Part shown: positions 46,601-55,081 of the stretch, one piece after another
Numbering within the stretch: the first letter of the stretch is position 1
How the letters are laid out: each line of letters opens with the position of its first letter
Origin: Algoriphagus sp.
GTDB lineage: Bacteria; Bacteroidota; Bacteroidia; Cytophagales; Cyclobacteriaceae
DNA: 63,038 nt
Reading direction: 5' to 3'
NCBI GenBank assembly: GCA_029945945.1
Contig: JAQSDM010000009.1
Span: 572,365 to 635,402, forward strand
Translations under genes and position numbers: made by a program
Notes under the pieces: model-generated
The model's database searches: none
The model's input: only the letters and a program-made list of their open reading frames with translations
Told to the model about the DNA's origin: nothing

Positions 46601-47641
46601 ATTTCGGTTAAATTAATTAACTCTGAAGAACGCATAAAAAGACTTTGGGAAAAAGTACTTCAAATACCAAACGTAGATCCTAATGACGACTTTTTTGAGA
46701 TAGGAGGTCATTCCTTACTTGCGGTAGAGCTTATTTCCCTGATTGAAAAAGAGTATAAAGTCGATCTGCCTTTATCGATACTTTTTGAATACCCTACGAT
46801 TCAATCAATTTCCATTCAGGTGGATAAATTGGTCAATGAGGGCAAAAAGTTGGAAATCGGATGCTTAGTAAAGATCAAGGAAGGGAATCCTAACAAAGCA
46901 CTTTATTTCATTCATGGGGTAGGACTCAATCCGATGGAGATCAATACTCTCAATCAATATCTGGATGAAAATCAAACTGTATGGGGTCTTCAATCTCCAG
47001 CGGTAGTTGATAGCACAATAGCCCCAATATCCTGTCTGGAAGAAATTGCTTCCATTTATATAAATCAAATTAAATCTGCCGGTCTTACCGGTCCTTTTAA
47101 CCTGATGGGAAATTCAATCGGGGGAATTATAGCATTTGAGATGGCCAGGCAGTTGATCAACAGAGGGGATCAGGTGAGTTTTCTGGGAATGATAGATACG
47201 GTTGCTTTTCAGCCTGATTCTAAAAAGAGTGATCGAAAGCTAATTAACAAACTGTTTTTCGAAGTAAAATTCTTCTTCAATGATCCTTTGTATTACCTGA
47301 GATATAGGAGAACAACTCTGGAAGAAATGAAAAACAAGGTCAATGGAAGGGTCATTAAAAATGAAGGAACAGACCTTAATTCTCGAATCAATCAGATTGA
47401 GCGGGTGAATATGGAGGCTTGGAAAAACTATCAGCACAGTGTTTTGGATGCTAAAATCACGCTTTTCCGAGCAGAAAGAAAAACATTTTACGTGAGGGAT
47501 TCAAAGACTTTAGGGTGGGGATCATTCGCAAGGGAGGTATCGACGATTACAATGCCTGGTGACCATGCTAATATGCTCAAACCTCCTTATGGGGCGAAGT
47601 TTTCAAAAACCTTGCAGTCAATTCTCAACTCTTTAAATTAA
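43637..47641 (+). CDS. Nonribosomal peptide synthetase (C-A-PCP-TE)
   Basis: A 1334-residue protein. The condensation domain (about 10-440) has an intact HHIIFDG at residues 153-159. The adenylation domain (about 470-960) shows IYTSGSTGTPKG, YNIYGPSETT, YKSGDLGQW, GQRVELGEIE and SNGKIDRNGL. The carrier protein has Ser1026 in IGGHSLL. The thioesterase (about 1075-1330) has Ser1160 in MGNSIGG and a late His in MPGDHANML. It should condense the diamino acyl chain from the preceding enzyme with a second amino acid and release the product as acid, lactam or conjugate. It follows the first megasynthase by 43 bases. There is no MbtH-like gene in the window. Confidence 0.93.
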   Translation: MEMTLNNMSLTKESVEIEKVVQTTPSQLEIWLACKLGGKEANMAYNESVSIQLTGKLNVKSLQAAFLKIIERHDAMRAVIGPNGKHLIVFSSYELPIRLRDISEMTLVEKKKFLKKHSLETGKYQFNLTQGPLYVMELIKLDEIHHQLTFTGHHIIFDGWSLTVMLEELASLYSSIVLDIPQSLGDPDNLSDYSVELINFTRKSSYKATKRFWTEYLSNPVPDLKLPLDKPRPRYRTYACEVLEVLMDDRLLRKVKEFSGKQKVSLNHTLLSIFEIFLSEWTHQDDIVVGMPVAGQLLMNKPSLIGHCVHLLPLRSKINPSESFSEYLQNRKKAYNETLDHQAISFGSMVQDLPIKRDPSRIPLVPVTFNIDMGMDNSVSFSGLENKVIFNPKAYANFEIIINLYGSTDNNILVWTYNKDLFEESTIDEAAKRYISFIEKVLLDPEIKISELLEAFADENKVLTVQPPNHTDQVSSDFIPVSKLIQSNFQLFEDQLALHFQDEELSYQSMGEKVRSFAGYLVMKGIGPGDIIGVHLDRTSNLVLVIHGILMAGAAYVPVDFDFPEERVKFMLQDAGVKYFFTEKNDFDWEELNSKKLNLSPELFLQYAREFHPVAYHPNDPVFLIYTSGSTGTPKGVVLNQNNLFHFSQHYVSQPGIKAGDRVLGITSPSFDMHWMELVIPFAYGASVFLMNKYHRIDAREIIKTLEKNRITQLSATPSHLRSFVDHGLTKKLEGLRIISAGEPLSVGLAESLLQVCDSLYNIYGPSETTIFTNIKKIELGSKLITIGKPVPGTIVLLIGEDGKLITETGKVGELVIGGTGVSQGYLNRPELNREKFIQNPFPAYPGRFYKSGDLGQWTEEGEIICLGRIDHQVKIRGQRVELGEIESKISLDEKVRNVAVEKYSSDNGEDILRAFVSFKDNAKESFDPQAWIEACKNSLSQKVSSYMIPAQFVILEQLPLNSNGKIDRNGLKSYFDKDSKVVQGQKEISVKLINSEERIKRLWEKVLQIPNVDPNDDFFEIGGHSLLAVELISLIEKEYKVDLPLSILFEYPTIQSISIQVDKLVNEGKKLEIGCLVKIKEGNPNKALYFIHGVGLNPMEINTLNQYLDENQTVWGLQSPAVVDSTIAPISCLEEIASIYINQIKSAGLTGPFNLMGNSIGGIIAFEMARQLINRGDQVSFLGMIDTVAFQPDSKKSDRKLINKLFFEVKFFFNDPLYYLRYRRTTLEEMKNKVNGRVIKNEGTDLNSRINQIERVNMEAWKNYQHSVLDAKITLFRAERKTFYVRDSKTLGWGSFAREVSTITMPGDHANMLKPPYGAKFSKTLQSILNSLN

Positions 47642-47648
47642 TTTGGTT

Positions 47649-48380
47649 ATGGTGTTTGGCAGGGTGATTTGTGATGAGATAAAAGTGCTGGAATGGAGTA
47701 ATCAATGTGATTTTAACCTACTAAATCACTTTGACATGTGGAGAATATATATTCCGGATCATATTGAGAGTGTCGAAACTGAATTTAATTTACTTCATAA
47801 AGATGAACAGCTAAAGAGTGAATTTTTTCTCAAAGAAGAGGACAGAATTCGATTTATCCTTAGTAAAATTTATTTAAAAAAACTATTATCAAACTATCTA
47901 AAAGTAGAACCTTCTCAGTTAGAATTTAAATACTCAGAACAAAACAAGCCAATACTGATAAATTATCCGATGATTAATTTTAATCTGTCTCATTCCGGGC
48001 AATATATTATAATTGGTTTTGCAAATAAGTGGTCAGTAGGGGTAGACATTGAGTTAATGAACACTCATATTGATTTATATAATTTAATCAACAATTGTAT
48101 GTCAAGTCCCGAGGTAAGTGTGATATTGAATAGTGAGATGCCTCGTCAGATGTTTTATAAATATTGGACAAGAAAAGAGGCACTATTAAAAGGGATTGGT
48201 ATCGGGCTAACTGACAGATTAAAGGATATCAATTGTAATGATGGACTTAATCTTGTTCCGATTGAATTCTCAGGATTTGCTTCTCCATGGAAAGTTTGGA
48301 GTTTTGAAATGGATAATTCATACTCGGTAAGTATCGCGCTTGACTCGGCAATCAGAGTTATGAGGTTTTATGAAATCTAA
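47649..48380 (+). CDS. 4'-phosphopantetheinyl transferase, Sfp/Gsp type
   Basis: A 243-residue enzyme that attaches phosphopantetheine to carrier proteins. The two diagnostic motifs are present: WSVGVDIELM (GVDIE, metal-binding) and YKYWTRKEALLKGIGIGL (WxxKEAxxK). The ATG at 47649 lies seven bases after the NRPS stop and is preferred to a TTG six bases upstream. Its place directly after the NRPS strongly suggests that it activates the three carrier domains of the assembly line. It uses coenzyme A in the cytoplasm. Confidence 0.95.
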   Translation: MVFGRVICDEIKVLEWSNQCDFNLLNHFDMWRIYIPDHIESVETEFNLLHKDEQLKSEFFLKEEDRIRFILSKIYLKKLLSNYLKVEPSQLEFKYSEQNKPILINYPMINFNLSHSGQYIIIGFANKWSVGVDIELMNTHIDLYNLINNCMSSPEVSVILNSEMPRQMFYKYWTRKEALLKGIGIGLTDRLKDINCNDGLNLVPIEFSGFASPWKVWSFEMDNSYSVSIALDSAIRVMRFYEI

Positions 48381-48391
48381 TTTAGAAAATT

Positions 48392-49207
48392 ATGAACTCG
48401 ATAAAGGAAGATATGCTGTTGGTTGGAAAGCGAATTGGACTATTTGTTTTCTTGTTTGTTGTGTTTTCCTGTTCAAAAAGGAATATAACATACTTCTCCA
48501 ATCTTGACCCAAATCAGGAAGGACAATATTCTAACAAGATAGAATTGGATCCTATCCGAATTCAGAAAGAGGACGAACTTGAAATAAAGGTTACCACGCT
48601 CAATCCCGAGTCCAATTTGTTGTTTAATTATGGGGTGATTTCAAGAGGTGATCAAGTGAATTATGATGCTATCGGGAGTTATAATCAGGCTAAATATGTC
48701 GTTGATTCAGAAGGGAATATCGACTTTCCAATTTTAGGAAAAGTAAATCTTGCAGGGCTTACCAGGGAAGAGGCAAAGAAAAAATTGACCGAGTTATTGT
48801 CAAAATTGGTAACGGATCCACGTGTAGAAATCTCCATTTCCAATTTTAAAATCACAGTCCTCGGGGAAGTCAATAACCCATCATCATTCACCATTGATTC
48901 TGATAAAATAACCATTTTGGAGGCTTTGGGCCTTGCTGGTGATATGACTGTATATGGGAAAAGAGAAAATGTACTTATTATCAGAGAGGATGAAAGCGGT
49001 AAAAAACTCTTTCGGGTGAATATGAATGATCGGGCACTTTTAAATTCAAAGGAATATTATTTGAAGCAAAATGATGTCTTATATGTGGAAGCAGATAAGA
49101 AAAAATTGATACAAGCGGATATAAACCCTACTTCGATCGCAATTATGTCTATTGTAGCTTCTATCGCAGTCGCATTTATTTTCAGTTTTGATGAAATATT
49201 TAATTAA
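48392..49207 (+). CDS. Polysaccharide export lipoprotein (Wza-like)
   Basis: A 271-residue protein with a lipoprotein signal (LFVFLFVVFSCSKRN, Cys at about residue 28). The polysaccharide export domain covers residues about 50-140 (IQKEDELEIKVTTLNPESN, GNIDFPILGKVNLAGLTREE). An SLBB-like region follows (ISNFKITVLGEVNNPSSFTI). A C-terminal hydrophobic helix, SIAIMSIVASIAVAFIFSF, is a feature of Bacteroidetes Wza homologues. It should form or belong to the outer-membrane export channel. It starts 11 bases after the transferase gene and is followed within two bases by the Wzc-like gene. Confidence 0.92.
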   Translation: MNSIKEDMLLVGKRIGLFVFLFVVFSCSKRNITYFSNLDPNQEGQYSNKIELDPIRIQKEDELEIKVTTLNPESNLLFNYGVISRGDQVNYDAIGSYNQAKYVVDSEGNIDFPILGKVNLAGLTREEAKKKLTELLSKLVTDPRVEISISNFKITVLGEVNNPSSFTIDSDKITILEALGLAGDMTVYGKRENVLIIREDESGKKLFRVNMNDRALLNSKEYYLKQNDVLYVEADKKKLIQADINPTSIAIMSIVASIAVAFIFSFDEIFN

Positions 49208-49208
49208 T

Positions 49209-51527
49209 ATGAAAGCTTCAGATATATTATTGGATGGCTTCCTGCCTAATGACAGCGGAAACCCAAGGGGTGTCAAGAGAAGCCTGATGTATTATTTAAG
49301 ATATTGGAAATTGTTTGCAATTTCCATGGTTGTTTTTTTCTCAATTGCTTTTGTTTATATCTATTATTCTGTTCCGATATATACAGTGAGCAGTGCAATT
49401 ATGCTTAAAGATGATGCAAAAGGTTCCAAATTTTTTGAAAACCCTGTTGTAGGAGAATTGGAAGAATTTAAATCTTCCCAAATTACCGAAAATGAAGTGG
49501 ATGTATTGGAATCTGCAGAATTGATAAAAGAAGTGATGGAAGGACTGAATTATTATAACTTATACTATAAAGAAAATTTATTTGGCAGATTAGAAGCTTT
49601 ATCAGATAATCAGCTGCCTTTCAACTTCAAGGTTTTAGAAATTTTTCCAAACAGAATTTCTGAAGTGAAAGACATGAATATTGAATCAATCCAAGGTGAT
49701 ATTATTCGCTTTAGTATTGATGGTAATCCTGATGAAACAGTATTTGGCAAGTCGCTGAAAAACGAATTTGGAATATTTATTTTTGAGAAGAATGATTTAA
49801 CAGATTCTTTTAAAGATTTTCCTGTTAAAATCAGATTTTATAATAAGAACGAATTGGCTGGTATTTTTGGAGGTGGTTTGAAAGTAGAGCCTAAGGATAA
49901 AAACAGTAGTATTATCTATATCACGCTGAATACTGAATTTCCGCAAAGAGGCGTTGAAATTCTTAATGGCTTAGTAGATACCTACAACAAGAATGCATTA
50001 GATGAGAAAAAGGAGGTAGTGCTAAGCACACTAAGTTTTTTGGATGGTCAACTAACCAAGCTGTCTGCTGATCTGGAGCTGATACAACAAAATATAGAGC
50101 AGTTTAAATATAAGAGGAACGTAGTTGACATTGAAAATGACTCTAAACTCTATCAGGAAAATGCAGTAGAAGCTTCAAAGCAAATAGTGGATGTTCAAAA
50201 CCAACTGGAGATTCTTAAAAATGTCCAGGCTGACCTTAGATCCAATAGTGAGCAAAATATTACTATTGGACCGTTATCCAACAATGATCCGGCACTTCTT
50301 GCTATGATTGAGGATTTCAATAGAGAACTGGAAAATCTTCGCAGGCTCAGAACCAGTCTACTGCCTGAAAATCCAGTTTATGTTAATTCCCAAAATAGCC
50401 TCAATAATTTCAGAGATAAAATACTTGGACATATTCAGAATAGGGTTTTTGCATTAGAGATTACCCTAAAAAACGTCGAATCTACTAATTCTTCTTTCAA
50501 TAGAAAGTCCAATTCAGGACCTATGGTTCAGCGGGAATATGAAGCACTTACCCGTGATGTGGAAATCAAGAAAGAGCATTATCTCTATCTAATTAAGAAA
50601 AGAGAAGAGACTTCCTTGTATTTGGCTTCTGTTCCCTCTACCCATTCAAAAACTATCAATAGGGCTAGCTTTTTTCCAATACCTGTTCAACCAAAAACTT
50701 CTTTAATTTACAGCTCTGTACTTTTTGTAGCATTAATAATTCCATTTGCTTTCCTATTTATCAAGAGGACTTTTGATGAAAAGCTTGAAGATAAAGGCCT
50801 TATCTCTAATCTTTTGCCTATCAATATGCTCGGAGAGCTATCTGAAATTCCGAAAAAGGAAAGAGGGATGATTATTGATGACTCCTCCAGAACTCCGATT
50901 GCTGAGCAAATCAGATATGTCAGGTCAAGTTATTGCCTTCAAAAGAAAAGCGAATCATCTCAAGTGATCTTGATCACTTCCACAATTTCAGGAGAAGGGA
51001 AAACATTTTTTGCACTGAACTTTGCAAAATCGCTTGCAATGATCGGAAAAAAGACTGCTGTCTTGTCTTATGATCTGAGAAAACCCCAAGTTAATGAGGC
51101 CTTGGTTGACGTGAATGCTCCGAGTTTATCAGGATTCCTGAGTGATAAATCAATTACAATAGATGATCTGTTGAGTTCTGGGATTTCAATTCACGGCTTT
51201 ACCTTTTTTCAGTCAGGTCAAGTACCAAAAAACCCTGGAGAATTGATGATTAATGAAAGAAACAAAGAATTAATTTATCACTTGAGGCATCTATATGATT
51301 TCATAATCATTGATTCCAGTCCGGTTGGACAAGTCGCAGATGCACTTTCGCTTGTGCCTCTTGTAGATTCTACAATCTATATGATGCGGTATAATTGGAC
51401 TTCCAAGCATGATATCGAGTTTTTTCAACAACTCAACCAGGAAGAGAAGCTAGTCGATCCTATGCTGGTATTAAATGGAAGCAAAGTTGGACAAGGATAT
51501 GCTTATGGATATTATCAATATAGTTGA
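49209..51527 (+). CDS. Wzc/GumC-like polysaccharide co-polymerase with tyrosine-kinase-like domain
   Basis: A 772-residue inner-membrane protein. It has an N-terminal helix (about residues 25-45), a periplasmic region with coiled coils (DLELIQQNIEQFKYKRN), a second helix at about 495-515, and a cytosolic ATPase (Walker A STISGEGKTFF, Walker B FIIIDSSPV). The Walker A' segment reads LSYDLRKPQ, so the first of the usual two aspartates is a serine. The C-terminus is a tyrosine cluster, YAYGYYQY. The ATG at 49209 sits one base after the wza stop; an ATG at 49188 inside wza is less likely. It controls chain length and export. Confidence 0.92.
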   Translation: MKASDILLDGFLPNDSGNPRGVKRSLMYYLRYWKLFAISMVVFFSIAFVYIYYSVPIYTVSSAIMLKDDAKGSKFFENPVVGELEEFKSSQITENEVDVLESAELIKEVMEGLNYYNLYYKENLFGRLEALSDNQLPFNFKVLEIFPNRISEVKDMNIESIQGDIIRFSIDGNPDETVFGKSLKNEFGIFIFEKNDLTDSFKDFPVKIRFYNKNELAGIFGGGLKVEPKDKNSSIIYITLNTEFPQRGVEILNGLVDTYNKNALDEKKEVVLSTLSFLDGQLTKLSADLELIQQNIEQFKYKRNVVDIENDSKLYQENAVEASKQIVDVQNQLEILKNVQADLRSNSEQNITIGPLSNNDPALLAMIEDFNRELENLRRLRTSLLPENPVYVNSQNSLNNFRDKILGHIQNRVFALEITLKNVESTNSSFNRKSNSGPMVQREYEALTRDVEIKKEHYLYLIKKREETSLYLASVPSTHSKTINRASFFPIPVQPKTSLIYSSVLFVALIIPFAFLFIKRTFDEKLEDKGLISNLLPINMLGELSEIPKKERGMIIDDSSRTPIAEQIRYVRSSYCLQKKSESSQVILITSTISGEGKTFFALNFAKSLAMIGKKTAVLSYDLRKPQVNEALVDVNAPSLSGFLSDKSITIDDLLSSGISIHGFTFFQSGQVPKNPGELMINERNKELIYHLRHLYDFIIIDSSPVGQVADALSLVPLVDSTIYMMRYNWTSKHDIEFFQQLNQEEKLVDPMLVLNGSKVGQGYAYGYYQYS

Positions 51528-51545
51528 TCTCTAAATATTGAAATA

Positions 51546-52940
51546 ATGTACATGGCCGGTGTAAAAAAAGGTGTTGATTATCTTGCCGAAGAAGTAAAGA
51601 ACTTTTTCTCCAACGGAGTGCAGCGATCAATCGATGCTAAAAAGAATATTGTGGGCTCTTTTCTGATCAAGGCGGCCAATATGGGAATCTCTTTGCTCTT
51701 GGTACCAATAACGATTAATTATGTAAATCCAACGCAGTATGGGGTTTGGCTCACGCTAACTTCAATGGTAGCCTGGGTTGCTTTATTTGATGTGGGCCTT
51801 ACACAGGGGCTAAGAAATAAGTTTGCAGAAGCCAGAGCATTAAAAGACAATGAATTAGCAAGAACTTATGTCAGCACTACCTATTTCTATGTTACATTGA
51901 TATTTGTTCTATTGGGAACAATTCTGATAGGGGCAAGCTATTTTGTGGATTGGAGATCTTTGATAAATGCCCCTATAGGAACAGAAAATGAATTGAAATA
52001 TCTGGTTATCATTGTTATCAGTTATTTCTGTTTTCAATTTATTTTCCAAATAATCAAAGTGGTCATTACCTCTGACCAGAAGCCGGCACTGGCTGCCGGG
52101 ATTGAGTTGATTGGCCAAGCGCTTGTTTTGTTGACTGTTTGGCTGCTTACTCAATTTACACAGGGATCGCTTATTTATCTTGGGCTTGCTATAGGAGTGA
52201 CGCCGGTGGTCATATTGATATTGGCTAATATCTATTATTTCGGAAATAAATATTACGATTTTCGGCCTTCCGTATCTTATGTGAAAAAACGATATGCTTC
52301 AGAGTTGATCACTATGGGAGGAAAGTTTTTCATTCTCCAATTGGCTGCAATGATTCAATACAGTACAACATTATTTTTGATTGCCCATTATTTTGATCCT
52401 GAGTCAGTAACAGCTTACAATATTGCATTTAAGTATTTTGTTTCACTTCAAGCAATTTTTATGATCTTTTTGACACCACTTTGGAGCAGTACTACTGATG
52501 CATATTATTTGAATGACTTTAATTGGATTATTCGGGCTTTAGAAAAGTATATACTCTTATTGATTCCTTTTGTACTCATAGCTGTATTGATGCTGGTATT
52601 TGCAAAAGATATTTATCGTCTATGGCTTGGGGAGGTATTTATTGTAATTGACAGTAAAATAACAATTATTTGTTTCGTATATATAGTCCTTTCAATGTTT
52701 TCAAGTGTATTTGTAAATGTAGTCAATGGGATGGGTACACTCAAGATTCAATTTATTTCTTCCATTATTACTTCAGTATTTTTTATTTTGGCATCCTATG
52801 CATTTATCAATTTCTTAAATCTGGGAGTTTGGTCTATTATTCTGGCTTCTATATTGAGTAATGTATATGGATTTATAATCTCGCCTATACAGGTTTATCA
52901 AGTGTTGGTTGTGAAAACACCCAATAAAATTTGGTATTAA
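51546..52940 (+). CDS. Wzx-like polysaccharide flippase
   Basis: A 464-residue membrane protein of the MOP/MATE superfamily with about twelve to fourteen helices. The N-terminal segment, VGSFLIKAANMGISLLLVPITINYV followed by QYGVWLTLTSMVAW, is characteristic of Wzx and lipopolysaccharide flippases. It should move lipid-linked repeat units across the inner membrane. It lies 18 bases after the Wzc-like gene and before the fucosyltransferase, the usual place in Wzx/Wzy-dependent operons. Base composition is distinctly A/T-rich from here to about 56.4 kb. Confidence 0.88.
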   Translation: MYMAGVKKGVDYLAEEVKNFFSNGVQRSIDAKKNIVGSFLIKAANMGISLLLVPITINYVNPTQYGVWLTLTSMVAWVALFDVGLTQGLRNKFAEARALKDNELARTYVSTTYFYVTLIFVLLGTILIGASYFVDWRSLINAPIGTENELKYLVIIVISYFCFQFIFQIIKVVITSDQKPALAAGIELIGQALVLLTVWLLTQFTQGSLIYLGLAIGVTPVVILILANIYYFGNKYYDFRPSVSYVKKRYASELITMGGKFFILQLAAMIQYSTTLFLIAHYFDPESVTAYNIAFKYFVSLQAIFMIFLTPLWSSTTDAYYLNDFNWIIRALEKYILLLIPFVLIAVLMLVFAKDIYRLWLGEVFIVIDSKITIICFVYIVLSMFSSVFVNVVNGMGTLKIQFISSIITSVFFILASYAFINFLNLGVWSIILASILSNVYGFIISPIQVYQVLVVKTPNKIWY

Positions 52941-52952
52941 ATTTAACTTGAG

Positions 52953-53861
52953 ATGAACAGAGTCGCAATTTTCGGAGGATTAGGCTATCAGATGTTCCAA
53001 TATGCATTGGCTATATCTATGGATGCAGAGGGGATTCCTACAAAAATTAGTGTAAATGATTTTTTGCTCAATAGACATTATCAAGGATTTGAGTTGATCA
53101 AGGCTTTTGACGTTCCACTATCTATTGTTGATCGTCTTAAAGCTTCTGTAATGACTAAATTAAGACCAATATTTGTCGATACTCATACCGGATTTGTCAA
53201 AAATGCTATTACTAAGTTGTTTTTGAATGAGACTAATATTTATCATGAAAAAATGGAATATCATTTTGATGAAGAAGTGTTTCGTCAACGAAATTCATTT
53301 TTGATTGGTACTTGGCAATCAGCAAAATATTTTGAGTCCCAGCAGGAGCTAATTAGAGAAGTATATAATTTCAACAAGCCTTCCGATGATATAAATATTC
53401 AAGTGTCAGGTGAAATATCTGCTTCTAATGCTGTAGCAGTACATGTCAGGAGAGGGTTTTACATTGAGCCTACTTTGACAAAAAACAGGATGGTCATAGA
53501 TTCGTCAGATTACTATTATAAGGCATTTGATGTCATTAGTAAAAAGGTTGATAATCCTGTTTTCTATGTATTTTCCGATGATATCGAATGGGCTAAGAAA
53601 AATTTCAAAGGACATAATTTTGAATTTGTTTCTCATAATAAAGGAGCAAACAGTTATTTAGATATGTATTTGATGAGCCTTTGTCGGCATTTTATAATTG
53701 CAAATAGTGCATTTAGTTGGTGGCCTGCGTGGCTTTCTTCAAATGAAGATAAAATTGTGGTTATTCCAAAACCTTGGGTAAGAGAATCAGAATGTCCAAG
53801 CATCTATCCCAATAATTGGTTGGCCATAGATGTCCTTACTGATAAGATGCAAATGGTCTGA
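52953..53861 (+). CDS. GT11-family alpha-1,2-fucosyltransferase-like protein
   Basis: A 302-residue glycosyltransferase of the GT11 layout, probably using GDP-fucose from fcl/gmd. Family landmarks are an N-terminal FGGLGYQMFQYALA, a middle VHVRRGFYIEP, VFYVFSDDIEWAK and SAFSWWPAWLSSNEDKIVV. Two conserved positions differ from the usual family sequence as I know it: GGLGNQM reads GGLGYQM and HVRRGDY reads HVRRGFY. The protein is otherwise full-length. It may use a different donor or acceptor. It overlaps the next glycosyltransferase gene by one base. Confidence 0.85.
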   Translation: MNRVAIFGGLGYQMFQYALAISMDAEGIPTKISVNDFLLNRHYQGFELIKAFDVPLSIVDRLKASVMTKLRPIFVDTHTGFVKNAITKLFLNETNIYHEKMEYHFDEEVFRQRNSFLIGTWQSAKYFESQQELIREVYNFNKPSDDINIQVSGEISASNAVAVHVRRGFYIEPTLTKNRMVIDSSDYYYKAFDVISKKVDNPVFYVFSDDIEWAKKNFKGHNFEFVSHNKGANSYLDMYLMSLCRHFIIANSAFSWWPAWLSSNEDKIVVIPKPWVRESECPSIYPNNWLAIDVLTDKMQMV

Positions 53862-55081
53862 TGAAACGGATATTACACATACAGTTTTCAATGAAGTCTG
53901 CAGGGTCTGCAGCTTGGAGATTGCATGAGGCTTTTTCCGGACTTCAAGGATTTTCCAGTGAGGTGTTATCACTTCATAAAGGTGAGGAGGAGCGGCCAGG
54001 TTTATACTATTTACCTAAACTGGCTGTTTATAAAGCCAAACTAAATAATAAAATTCATAATAGTTTAGTCAAGTATAATAAAAATAAGTATGCTTTATTT
54101 TCTTACCCAATTCTAGGAACAGATATTTCTGACCATGAATGCGTCAAAAGAGCAGATGTAATATATGTTCACTGGGTTCAGATGGGTTTTATGACATTAA
54201 ATGGGTTAAAAAGTCTGATTAATACAGATAAGGAAATTATTTTCTTTATGCACGATATGTGGTACATCACGGGGGGCTGTCATAACTCTTTTGACTGTAT
54301 TGGTTACCAGATTGATTGTTTAAATTGTCCTATTCTGGATAGAAATAAAATAATATCTGCGAAACAATTAGCGCTGAAGACCTCCATCTTCAACCAGAAT
54401 AATGTAAGCTTTATTTCACCAAGCAGGTGGCTTCTCAATTGTGCAAAGAGGTCAATCGCCACGCAAAATAGGCCCATTTTTTACATACCAAATTATTTTA
54501 AATCCAAAATCTTTGTTCCGCAGGACAAAGTACAATCCAAACTTAAATTGGACATTGATCCTGGAAAAAAGGTGATTGCCTTTGGGGCTGTAAATGTATA
54601 CAGTGCCTTTAAAGGGTTTGAATACCTTCAGAAGGCTTTGAACTATCTTCCTGAAATTTTCCCGAACAACGATATTCAAATTTTGATTTTTGGATCAGGA
54701 AGTGAAAATGAAATGAAAGGGCGGTTTCCATATAAGGTTAAGTCACTGGGTTATCTTGACTCCGAAGAGAAACTCGCCCTTGCCTATGGAGCTTCTGATC
54801 TTTTTGTTATACCTTCTTTAGCAGATAATCAGCCTACAATGGTGATAGAAAGTCTTTCCTGCGGAATCCCGGTAGTTGGTTTTGAGACTGGTGGAATCCC
54901 GGATATGATCGACCATAAGTCTAATGGCTATCTGGCAAAAAGCAAGGATATTTTAGATCTGGCTGAAGGAATAAAGTTTTGCTTAGAAAAGAATCTCCAA
55001 GGGTTTCTTTTAGAAAAATTTGAACCAGAGTATTTAATGAGCCTTCATAAGGAATTGTTAAATGAGATGCTATGCAACTAG
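53861..55081 (+). CDS. Glycosyltransferase family 4 (WcaC-like)
   Basis: A 406-residue GT-B glycosyltransferase. The N-terminal half contains HDMWYITGGCHNSFDC and a cysteine-rich stretch ending LNCPIL, a known feature of a GT4 subgroup in colanic-acid-type clusters. The C-terminal donor domain has FVIPSLADNQPTMVIESLSC with the family's spaced glutamates reduced to the ES pair, then GIPVVGFETGGIPDMI. It acts at the cytosolic face on lipid-linked sugar. It overlaps the fucosyltransferase gene by one base and the Wzy-like gene by 10. Confidence 0.88.
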   Translation: MKRILHIQFSMKSAGSAAWRLHEAFSGLQGFSSEVLSLHKGEEERPGLYYLPKLAVYKAKLNNKIHNSLVKYNKNKYALFSYPILGTDISDHECVKRADVIYVHWVQMGFMTLNGLKSLINTDKEIIFFMHDMWYITGGCHNSFDCIGYQIDCLNCPILDRNKIISAKQLALKTSIFNQNNVSFISPSRWLLNCAKRSIATQNRPIFYIPNYFKSKIFVPQDKVQSKLKLDIDPGKKVIAFGAVNVYSAFKGFEYLQKALNYLPEIFPNNDIQILIFGSGSENEMKGRFPYKVKSLGYLDSEEKLALAYGASDLFVIPSLADNQPTMVIESLSCGIPVVGFETGGIPDMIDHKSNGYLAKSKDILDLAEGIKFCLEKNLQGFLLEKFEPEYLMSLHKELLNEMLCN

